From Vibrio metschnikovii CIP 69.14 (lineage in GTDB: Bacteria > Pseudomonadota > Gammaproteobacteria > Enterobacterales > Vibrionaceae): DNA of 64,000 bases. The notes under the pieces were generated by a model. It made no database searches and was not told the DNA's origin. It saw only the letters and a list, made by a program, of their open reading frames with translations. Shown in pieces: positions 17,670-24,770 of the stretch (position 1 is the stretch's first letter; each line of letters starts with the position of its first letter). The translations under genes and the position numbers were made by a program. The DNA lies in contig NZ_ACZO01000006.1 in the NCBI RefSeq assembly GCF_000176155.1, forward strand, positions 682,001-746,000. Direction: 5' to 3'.

Positions 17670-19439
17670 TTAGCAAACGGGTTCGAGCGGTGTTTGGTGC
17701 TCAATATCACGCAGGTGTTCACCCACTTGCTGCATTTTATACATTTGCGCGTAACGTCCTTTTTGAGCCAGTAATTCTTGATGTGAGCCTTGTTCGACCA
17801 ATTCACCATGATGCAAAACAACAATTTTATCGGCTTCCATAATGGTTGATAGGCGGTGGGCAATCACCACTAAGGTCATATCATGGCGTAACGCATGGAG
17901 GCTACGCTGTATTAATGCTTCTGTGCCTGAATCGATATTGGCTGTCGCTTCATCTAAGATCAGTATTTTAGGTTTAGCGACTAAGACACGAGCCATCGCG
18001 AGCAGTTGTTTTTGTCCGGCGGAGAGATTGGTTTGACCTTGCCCTAATTGAGTGTCTAATTGCTCGGGATAGTGCTGAATCTGTTCAGCCAGTCCGACTT
18101 GATGTAACGCTCGCCAAATTGACTCATCACTGATTTTGCGTCCAAGAGCAATGTTATCACGCACTGATGACGGTAGAACATGTGGGTCTTGTTGCACCAT
18201 GGCAATGTCTTTTCTTAATACGGTTTTATCGAGATCATGAATCGCTCTGCCATCAATCAATAATGTCTCTTGTTCCACCGGATAAAAGCCCATCAATAAC
18301 GAAGCGATGGTACTTTTACCACTACCGGTATGGCCAACTAAAGCCACAAAGTGCTGATGAGGAATAGTCAAATTAATCTGCTTGAGTACGGTTTGTGTTC
18401 CGTCATAGCTGAATGAGAGATTATTTAAACAGATGGCACCACTGGCCAGTGGTCGAGTATCTTCACCATAGGTTTGTTGTGGCGCATCGATCATCTCAAA
18501 AATTCGTTCACTGGCAACTAAGGCTTGCTGTAATAGAGCTAGTTGTTGAGTCATTTCTATTAGCGGCTCGGTAATTCGTCCGAGATAGCTAATAAACGCG
18601 TAAAGCACGCCAACACCGATTAACTCAGTGCCACTAAAACCAAAAATAGCCACTAAGGTTAATAACGCAATGCCAGCCAATAGATCCATTAATGGACGAA
18701 GCAGAATACCATTTAAGGTGATCACTTTTTTACCGGCATTGAAATGTTCGGCGGTCAGTTGTTTGAATTGTTGGTTAAAACGTTGTTCTTGGCGCATTAA
18801 CTGAATCACACTCATGCCTTGAATCGATTCACTCATGTTGCCATTGATGTCAGTAAGTAAATCACGCATTACTCGATAAGCTGAAGTGCTGAGTTTTTGG
18901 AAAAGTAACATGAACCCTATAACCACGGGTAAAAGAACCAGCACGACCAGCGTGAGTTGCCAGCTAAGTAGCCACATTACGACCAGCATGACGGAGATCA
19001 TCACGATATTTCTAACCACCGAAGCGATCAGTAATTCATAAAACTGTTGCAGCGATTCAGTATCGTTGGTTAACCGTGAGACCAACTTACCGGTTGGCGT
19101 GTAATCGAAGGCTGACAGCGGCTGTCGAAGGACACGATTAAAAGCCTGTTTACGAATGGTTTTGATCACCCCTGTGGCGACAATATTAAATTGAATACTT
19201 TGCAGATATTGAAACAGCGCTGAGCACAGGGTAAGACCAAGATAACCCGCTGCTAATAGAGTTAACGCTTGCTGCGAATAATCCCCTTTAGCAATGTGTT
19301 CATCGATAAAGTGTTGGATAAGCCAAGGCCCCCCTGCATTCGCTACGGCAGCGATAAACAGAAACAACAGGCCAATCATCATCGGCTTGGGTTGTGATAG
19401 AGGGTAGGTAAACAGGCGTTTTATGGTTTGCTTTCTCAT
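17670..19439 (-). CDS. mdlB: Heterodimeric ABC exporter subunit MdlB-like
   Basis: A 589-residue half-transporter with a six-helix membrane domain (about 20-305) and a nucleotide-binding domain (about 340-575). Walker A is GHTGSGKST, the signature is LSAGQ, Walker B is ILILDEAT with the catalytic Glu, and the switch is VIAHR. The variant LSAGQ signature and intact Glu make it the catalytically competent partner of an asymmetric pair. It starts 2 bases after mdlA stops, so translation is coupled. Multidrug-like substrates are assumed by homology; the natural substrate is unknown. Confidence 0.88.
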   Translation of the reverse strand: MRKQTIKRLFTYPLSQPKPMMIGLLFLFIAAVANAGGPWLIQHFIDEHIAKGDYSQQALTLLAAGYLGLTLCSALFQYLQSIQFNIVATGVIKTIRKQAFNRVLRQPLSAFDYTPTGKLVSRLTNDTESLQQFYELLIASVVRNIVMISVMLVVMWLLSWQLTLVVLVLLPVVIGFMLLFQKLSTSAYRVMRDLLTDINGNMSESIQGMSVIQLMRQEQRFNQQFKQLTAEHFNAGKKVITLNGILLRPLMDLLAGIALLTLVAIFGFSGTELIGVGVLYAFISYLGRITEPLIEMTQQLALLQQALVASERIFEMIDAPQQTYGEDTRPLASGAICLNNLSFSYDGTQTVLKQINLTIPHQHFVALVGHTGSGKSTIASLLMGFYPVEQETLLIDGRAIHDLDKTVLRKDIAMVQQDPHVLPSSVRDNIALGRKISDESIWRALHQVGLAEQIQHYPEQLDTQLGQGQTNLSAGQKQLLAMARVLVAKPKILILDEATANIDSGTEALIQRSLHALRHDMTLVVIAHRLSTIMEADKIVVLHHGELVEQGSHQELLAQKGRYAQMYKMQQVGEHLRDIEHQTPLEPVC

Positions 19440-19441
19440 GT

Positions 19442-21184
19442 TTATTCTCCCTCAATCGCTTGAGCCAGTTGTTGATATTGGTACATCTCGGCATACCAAG
19501 CGTGATTGGTCAGCAAGCGTTGATGTCGACCGCGTTCGGCGATTCTCCCGTGATTAAGGACAATGATTTCATCGGCTTTCTCTAAAGCGGTTAAGCGATG
19601 AGCAATGATAATCAAAGATTGCTGCTGGTTACTCGTTGCAAGGTTACGCAAGATGGTATGTTCAGTGCGTCCATCCACCGCTGATAACGCATCGTCGAGA
19701 ATCAATATTTCGGCATTCAATAACATCGCACGCGCGATCGCTATGCGCTGTTTTTGTCCACCGGATAACGTGATGCCTTTTTCTCCGACCTCGGTATCGT
19801 AACCTGCTGGAAATTTCAAAATATCGTCATGAATACAAGCCAGTTTCGCTGCTTGGTAAACCTCTTCTTGAGTGGCGGTAGGGCAACCTAGGGCAATATT
19901 GTCAAATATCGAACGTGAGAAAAGAAAAGGCGATTGGCTCACCACCGCAAATTTACTGCGCCATTGATCCAATTTGGCCTCTTTTATCAACACATCACCA
20001 TAACGAATCTCTCCATGTTGTAACTCTTGTTGCCGCAGTAGTAAGGCGACTAAGGTCGATTTACCACTACCCACGGGGCCAGCAATACCCAACATCGCAC
20101 CGGGTTTAAGATGAATATGGCACTGTTCCAAAGCCGCGGGAAGTTGTGCATCCCAGTGAAATTGTTCGATATGGATTGTTAGTGGCTGAGCTTCGTTTGG
20201 TAATGCATGATCACCACTGATGATGCTCGGCGCAAGGTCGAGTACCTCTTGCAAGCGATCCCAAGCGGCAGAGCCGCGTTCTAAAATGTTAAATAAAAAC
20301 GCAAATGCTAACATCGGCCAGATCATCAGGCCGAGATACATAGTGAACGCGGTGAGATCACCTAGACTAATTTCTTGTTGATCAACCAGATAGGCACCGA
20401 CGCTGATACTGATAAAAAATGATAAACCAATCGCCAACTGGATCGCGGGATCAAAACGGGCATCGACACGAGCGACGGCAATATTTTTATCGCCAGTTTC
20501 GTTAACCATTCTTTCAAAGCGCTGTTGTTCTTGGCTTTCTAGGCCAAATGCTCGCAACATACGCACGCCATTTAATGACTCTTGAGTCATGTCAGACATA
20601 TCAGAGAAAGCTTCTTGAGCGACTTTAAAGCGCTGATGGAGAATGCGAACAATGAAAAAAATCGCTAATCCAAGAAAGGGCATAGGCAATAGTGCCATTA
20701 GGGTTAGTTTCCAACTGATTTGAGTACTCATAATGATCAGTACAGCAATACCGGTGATCAGTGAATCTGTCGCGGTAAGCACACCTTCGCCTGCCGTCAT
20801 AACAATATTTTTCACATCATTGGTGCCACGCGCCATGAGATCGCCGGTTTTATAGCGTTCAAAAAAACGTGGCGGCTGGTGTGATAGGTGTTGATAAAGA
20901 CGGTTACGCAGAATACTGCCCAGTTCAAAACTGGCACCAAATAACCAAATACGCCAGAGAATTCGACAACCATAGATGATAAGAATAACCACCAAGAGTC
21001 CACCCAGCCATTGCAATACTTCATTACGCGTCATAGTGTTGTCGACGACACCATCCACAATATGGCCAACGGCTTTGGGGGTAATAAGTTGCATGGTTGA
21101 AATGAGCACGAACAGTAAGATAGAACCACAATAATGTTGCCAGCGTAGTCTAAAAAACCAGCGCAAATGCCAAAATATTTTCAC
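19442..21184 (-). CDS. mdlA: Heterodimeric ABC exporter subunit MdlA-like
   Basis: A 580-residue half-transporter with six helices then an ATPase domain. Walker A is GPVGSGKST, the signature is LSGGQ, and Walker B reads ILILDDAL: the catalytic Glu is replaced by Asp. That is the hallmark of the degenerate ATP site in heterodimeric exporters. The start is a GTG at 21184 with AGGAGA 6 bases upstream. It is the first gene of the mdlAB pair, behind a 909-base non-coding region. Confidence 0.88.
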   Translation of the reverse strand: MKIFWHLRWFFRLRWQHYCGSILLFVLISTMQLITPKAVGHIVDGVVDNTMTRNEVLQWLGGLLVVILIIYGCRILWRIWLFGASFELGSILRNRLYQHLSHQPPRFFERYKTGDLMARGTNDVKNIVMTAGEGVLTATDSLITGIAVLIIMSTQISWKLTLMALLPMPFLGLAIFFIVRILHQRFKVAQEAFSDMSDMTQESLNGVRMLRAFGLESQEQQRFERMVNETGDKNIAVARVDARFDPAIQLAIGLSFFISISVGAYLVDQQEISLGDLTAFTMYLGLMIWPMLAFAFLFNILERGSAAWDRLQEVLDLAPSIISGDHALPNEAQPLTIHIEQFHWDAQLPAALEQCHIHLKPGAMLGIAGPVGSGKSTLVALLLRQQELQHGEIRYGDVLIKEAKLDQWRSKFAVVSQSPFLFSRSIFDNIALGCPTATQEEVYQAAKLACIHDDILKFPAGYDTEVGEKGITLSGGQKQRIAIARAMLLNAEILILDDALSAVDGRTEHTILRNLATSNQQQSLIIIAHRLTALEKADEIIVLNHGRIAERGRHQRLLTNHAWYAEMYQYQQLAQAIEGE

Positions 21185-21575
21185 AACTTTCTCCTAAATT
21201 CTCGATGGCGTTTGAGGTATCGTAGATATTCTCTTCCCTGATGACTTGATAACGCCGAGATTCAAAAACTTTCCTTTCCTGTAAAACGCTATGGCTCAAG
21301 GAGAGGGAATGGCGATCAATCGCGAGTGGGTAGAGTATTGGGAATCAGTAAGTTACGATAGAATGATTGTTACACGTCTTATTTATTCTTTTTCTCTTTC
21401 AATGTTCTGCGTCATTAAATGCTTTCACCACGGTAGTCACATTACTTATGTCTATCTACGCTTATCGTGGTCGATGAACGGATGATCCGTTTGCCACCTA
21501 AAGCCGCTCGGGGTGATTGAACTGACTATTATTAACCGATGCTCAATTAATACAAGTTCAATTGTTACTAATGTT

Positions 21576-21618
21576 AAAAAACGGCATAAAACAGTGAATA
21601 AAAAGTGGTTTTATGCCG
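21576..21618 (-). terminator. Orphan rho-independent terminator on the minus strand
   Basis: An 11-bp perfect inverted repeat (CGGCATAAAAC / GTTTTATGCCG, arms 21582-21592 and 21608-21618) is followed on the minus strand by six T residues. No minus-strand gene lies just upstream of it, which raises the possibility of a small RNA between here and the ERIC element. Confidence 0.6.
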
Positions 21619-21737
21619 AAATATCCTCGTCTATGCTGAATGCATCCAGTTTTATAGAGTGTTAGTCGGTTGTAGAGTGTTCTTTCTAATACTGTGAATC
21701 ACGGCAGTGACGCTTAATGATGAGTTTAGGTACTCGT

Positions 21738-21936
21738 TATCCCTTTCCTACTTGAATCTGTAGCGGTGTTGGCTACGTTCGTTCACCCCAATCACATCGT
21801 TTGTCTACGCTCATGGGGATGATGAGAGCCATCCGTGGCTCTCACCAAAGGCCAGCCTACGGCTGTTCAAATTTGTTCCAGACAAATTTGTCAGTCACTT
21901 GCCGCCTACCTGCAACTCCAAGTCGTTTGGGTATAG
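21738..21936. repeat. ERIC element with an internal 70-bp insertion
   Basis: The core GTTGGCTACGTTCGTTCACC and the distal CTTGCCGCCTACCTGCAACT match the enterobacterial repetitive intergenic consensus. Compared with the 126-bp copy at 53523-53648, about 70 bp (21821-21890) are added after CATGGGGAT. The insert holds its own inverted repeats (GAGAGCCA / TGGCTCTC and CAAATTTG twice). ERIC elements are non-autonomous and sit in transcribed intergenic regions. Confidence 0.88.
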
Positions 21937-22037
21937 ATGACAAGAATGTAATCTTCAGGTCATGTTACTGACAGGCAGCGTAGACTATGATTAGTTTGTT
22001 CCAGCGACCAAAGCAGATTGTACTTTGGGTTGTGATC

Positions 22038-22067
22038 AATGTTGAGTTGTCAGGCAATGGCAACATT
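22038..22067. promoter_or_regulatory. Dyad upstream of the DUF305 gene
   Basis: Arms AATGTTG (22038-22044) and CAACATT (22061-22067) flank an inner near-palindrome GTTGTCA-N5-TGGCAAC. It could be an operator for the adjacent CusR-type regulator, but its half-sites are oriented opposite to the E. coli CusR box. Confidence 0.3.
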
Positions 22068-22093
22068 TTCATTACGTTTATATCGAGGTATTT

Positions 22094-22468
22094 ATGTTAC
22101 GTAAAGTAGGGTTATTGACCAGTGTCTTGGTGATGTTTAGTGCCGTGACTTTTGCGGCCACCGATGGACATGCCAAACACCATACAAAGATGGCTGCCCC
22201 ATCGGCACAATCAGCGTCGATTGCGGCTTATCAGGCCATTAATGATCAAATGCACCAAGCCATGAATATCAATTTTACCGGTGATGCCGATGTGGATTTT
22301 GTGCGCGGAATGATCCCTCACCATGAAGGTGCGGTTGAGATGGCGAAAGTGGTATTAGAGCACGGTAGCGATCCTAAAATTCGTGCTTTGGCGCAAGCGG
22401 TCATTGCAGCACAAGAAGAGGAAATTAGCATGATGCAACAATGGTTAGCGGAACGAGGCCTTAACTAA
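22094..22468 (+). CDS. DUF305 (CopM-like) periplasmic protein
   Basis: A 124-residue protein with a signal peptide (residues 1-21, ending TFA) and a His- and Met-rich mature part. The DUF305 core is clear: FVRGMIPHHEGAVEMAK, then an Ala/Glu/Met-rich helix ending in MMQQWL. In CopM and related proteins the His and Met residues bind copper or silver in the periplasm. It lies just upstream of a CusRS-like two-component system, which supports a metal-handling role. GAGGT precedes the ATG. Confidence 0.82.
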   Translation: MLRKVGLLTSVLVMFSAVTFAATDGHAKHHTKMAAPSAQSASIAAYQAINDQMHQAMNINFTGDADVDFVRGMIPHHEGAVEMAKVVLEHGSDPKIRALAQAVIAAQEEEISMMQQWLAERGLN

Positions 22469-22486
22469 TTCGTTAAAGCTTATGCT

Positions 22487-22517
22487 TAGGGTCTGTTTGT
22501 GTGGTCAACAGACCCTA
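22487..22517 (+). terminator. Hairpin after the DUF305 gene
   Basis: A perfect 11-bp stem TAGGGTCTGTT / AACAGACCCTA with a 9-base loop lies 18 bases past the stop. The following T run is delayed by 10 bases, so read-through into the regulator gene is plausible. Confidence 0.5.
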
Positions 22518-22538
22518 GTGATACGATCCTTTTCGACA

Positions 22539-22583
22539 ATGTTCTCGTTAAGTATTGTTATCGTTTGGTGTTTACGAGAACAT
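22539..22583. promoter_or_regulatory. Inverted repeat ahead of the CusR-like gene
   Basis: Perfect 10-bp arms ATGTTCTCGT (22539-22548) and ACGAGAACAT (22574-22583) with a 25-base spacer lie 30 bases before the regulator start. It is a candidate autoregulation site or leader hairpin. Confidence 0.35.
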
Positions 22584-22616
22584 AACGCCACCTGTCCTGA
22601 ACTGTAGTAGCGAATG

Positions 22617-23294
22617 ATGAAAATTTTGATCGTAGAAGATGAAAAGAAAACCGGCGATTATTTACAGCAAGGGTTAAGTGAAGCCGGTTTTGTGGTTGAT
22701 CTGGTACGTGATGGCATTGATGGATTACATCTGGCATTAACAGGAGAGTATGACCTCTTAATATTGGATGTTATGTTGCCGGGACTGGATGGGTGGGGTG
22801 TGTTAAAGACGATTCGTCGTGCTGAATATCATATGCCGGTGCTGTTTTTGACCGCGCGGGATGCCGTTGAAGATCGTGTGCATGGGCTTGAATTGGGTGC
22901 TGATGATTACCTCATCAAGCCTTTTGCTTTTTCCGAATTGCTTGCTCGAGTTCGGACCTTATCGAGAAGAGGGAAAACGCAAAAGATCGATCACTTACAG
23001 GCAGCAGACTTAGCGCTTGATCTGGTGAAACGTCGAGTGATACGAAATGGACAACGAATTGATTTAACAGCGAAAGAATTTATTTTATTAGAGTTATTAT
23101 TGCGCCGACGAGGTGAAGTTTTATCGCGCTCGTTTATTGCTTCTCAGGTATGGGATATGAATTTTGATAGCGATACGAATGTGATTGAAGTGGCTGTGCG
23201 TCGTTTACGAGCGAAAGTTGATGACCCCTTTGAGCCAAAGTTAATTCGTACTGTTCGAGGAATGGGGTACGTGCTTGAGGTTGACGAGACGTGA
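22617..23294 (+). CDS. Heavy-metal response regulator, CusR/CopR-like
   Basis: A 225-residue OmpR/PhoB-family regulator. The receiver (1-115) has acidic residues Glu7 and Asp8, the phosphorylation site Asp51 in [14 protein letters not shown] and Lys in IKPF. The winged-helix DNA-binding domain follows (about 125-222), ending [11 protein letters not shown]. The sequence is typical of the copper/silver (CusR, CopR) group. The ATG at 22617 starts the canonical MKILIVEDE; the preceding ATG at 22614 is equally open. It overlaps the kinase gene by 4 bases (GTGA). No efflux genes are adjacent. Confidence 0.88.
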   Translation: MKILIVEDEKKTGDYLQQGLSEAGFVVDLVRDGIDGLHLALTGEYDLLILDVMLPGLDGWGVLKTIRRAEYHMPVLFLTARDAVEDRVHGLELGADDYLIKPFAFSELLARVRTLSRRGKTQKIDHLQAADLALDLVKRRVIRNGQRIDLTAKEFILLELLLRRRGEVLSRSFIASQVWDMNFDSDTNVIEVAVRRLRAKVDDPFEPKLIRTVRGMGYVLEVDET

Positions 23295-24676
23295 AATTGG
23301 CGCAATCTCTAACCGTTAGACTGGCGGTGTTGTTTGCTCTGATGGCGGGTGGACTATTGATCATCATGGGCGTGTTAATTGAGCGCTCAGTGTCCCTCCA
23401 TTTCGATGAATTAGATAGCCATGAGCTAGCAACCAAGCTGGCTACTGTAGAAAGACTCCTATCGACGGCGAATTCTCATCACTCACTTGACACCTTATCG
23501 CCCCGAATCAATGAGATCCTTGTAGGGCATGATAATGTTGCCATTTTGATCGCTATTGCCGATCAGCAATGGCAATATGCTCTGCGTGCTGAACACCTTG
23601 AGCCGATTAAGACTCATTTAGTCACCTCTAAGCAACCTTTTCTCAAATGGAGCGATGCCTCTGGGGCGGATTTTATTGGTATCGCCACTCAGTTTTCTGT
23701 GTCATTACCAGAGCTTAGCGACGTTAATGTCTTGGTCGGGTTAGATATCTCTCATCACGTGCATTTTCTTAATACCCTACGCTTACAATTAGGCATCGGG
23801 ATTGGTATTGCAACGTTATTTGCGGCGATGCTCGGCTGGATGGCCGCCCATAAAGGCTTAGCGCCAATGCGAACGATTGCTGGTACAGCAAGGCGATTAT
23901 CGGCACATAGCCTTGGGGAACGGTTATCAACAGAAGAGGCACCCAGCGAGATACAAGAACTGGTGCAAGCTTTTAATGGCATGTTAGAGCGTCTCGAACA
24001 GTCGTTTCGTCGTTTGAATGAATTTTCTGCCGATATCGCTCATGAGTTACGCTCACCAGTCTCCAACTTGATGACCGAGACACAAGTGGCGTTATCACGC
24101 TCTCGCTCGGCAGAGGAGTACCAAGAAGCCTTACATTCTAACCTAGAAGAATTTGAACGCTTAGCCCGGATGATTGCTGATATGCTGTTTTTGGCTAAGG
24201 CTGATAATGGCATGCTGCCGAAACCTGAGCAAAATGTTGCACTTGAATCAGAAGTGCGCGCTCTGTTTGAATTTTACGAAGCTTTGGCAGAAGAAAAGGG
24301 CTTAACGATGAAGTTGGTCGGTAAGGGCTCCGTGATCGGTGATCGCTTAATGTTACGAAGAGCACTGTCTAATCTTTTATCTAACGCGATTCGACATACT
24401 CCCGCTGAACACGTGATTACGGTGACGATAAAAAGGGTTAATCATCAGGTTCACCTTCTAGTGAGTAATCCGGGAGAGCCAATCCCTCGCGATCATATCC
24501 CCTTGGTGTTTGAGCGCTTTCATCGAGGCGATCCTTCTCGTCTACGTCAAGGCGATGGCTCTGGTCTCGGTCTTTCTATTACCCGTTCAATCGTTGAGGC
24601 TCATCAAGGTGAGATTATACTGGAGTCTGATCCCCAGCAAACGACATTCACGATACGGCTCCCCGCTCATCCATAA
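23291..24676 (+). CDS. Heavy-metal sensor histidine kinase, CusS-like
   Basis: A 461-residue inner-membrane kinase with two transmembrane helices (about 10-32 and 160-182) around a periplasmic sensor loop. A HAMP segment follows (about 185-237), then the H-box [10 protein letters not shown] with phospho-acceptor His251, and the ATPase with N-box [19 protein letters not shown]-box. It starts with GTG overlapping the regulator stop, so the pair is translationally coupled. The sensor loop is about 125 residues; no obvious metal-binding cluster can be pinned down by eye. It probably controls the DUF305 gene upstream. Confidence 0.88.
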   Translation: MKLAQSLTVRLAVLFALMAGGLLIIMGVLIERSVSLHFDELDSHELATKLATVERLLSTANSHHSLDTLSPRINEILVGHDNVAILIAIADQQWQYALRAEHLEPIKTHLVTSKQPFLKWSDASGADFIGIATQFSVSLPELSDVNVLVGLDISHHVHFLNTLRLQLGIGIGIATLFAAMLGWMAAHKGLAPMRTIAGTARRLSAHSLGERLSTEEAPSEIQELVQAFNGMLERLEQSFRRLNEFSADIAHELRSPVSNLMTETQVALSRSRSAEEYQEALHSNLEEFERLARMIADMLFLAKADNGMLPKPEQNVALESEVRALFEFYEALAEEKGLTMKLVGKGSVIGDRLMLRRALSNLLSNAIRHTPAEHVITVTIKRVNHQVHLLVSNPGEPIPRDHIPLVFERFHRGDPSRLRQGDGSGLGLSITRSIVEAHQGEIILESDPQQTTFTIRLPAHP

Positions 24677-24699
24677 CTAGCGGTGAAAATACCAATATA

Positions 24700-24730
24700 A
24701 TAAAGAACAGCTACCGTGACTGTCCTTTAT
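24700..24730. terminator. Bidirectional hairpin between the kinase and Hsp70 genes
   Basis: An 11-bp stem with one mismatch (ATAAAGAACAG / CTGTCCTTTAT) lies at a convergent gene junction. Confidence 0.5.
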
Positions 24731-24770
24731 CGATCTTAAAGTCTATCAACACCTTCGTTACAACTGACGA

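Larger units (their letters stand above)
21185..22093. other. 909-base region without a confident gene
   Basis: It contains the mdlA promoter region, a minus-strand terminator-like hairpin at 21576-21618, an ERIC element at 21738-21936 and a dyad at 22038-22067 before the DUF305 gene. A 64-codon frame at 21291 (inner ATG at 21309 with a purine-rich lead) exists but its product looks random, so it is not called. Confidence 0.6.

Noticed and set aside
17511-17774. Plus-strand 87-codon frame downstream of the unknown gene
   Set aside because: It runs into the 3' end of mdlB antisense and covers the hairpin at 17635-17665; the product looks random.
21309-21485. Small open frame (58-64 codons) with a purine-rich leader between mdlA and the ERIC element
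   Set aside because: The product has no domain-like pattern or plausible composition, and nothing around it supports translation beyond the leader.
21738-21936. Insertion sequence or integron attachment repeat
   Set aside because: No transposase or target duplication; the sequence matches ERIC, not an attC-type repeat.
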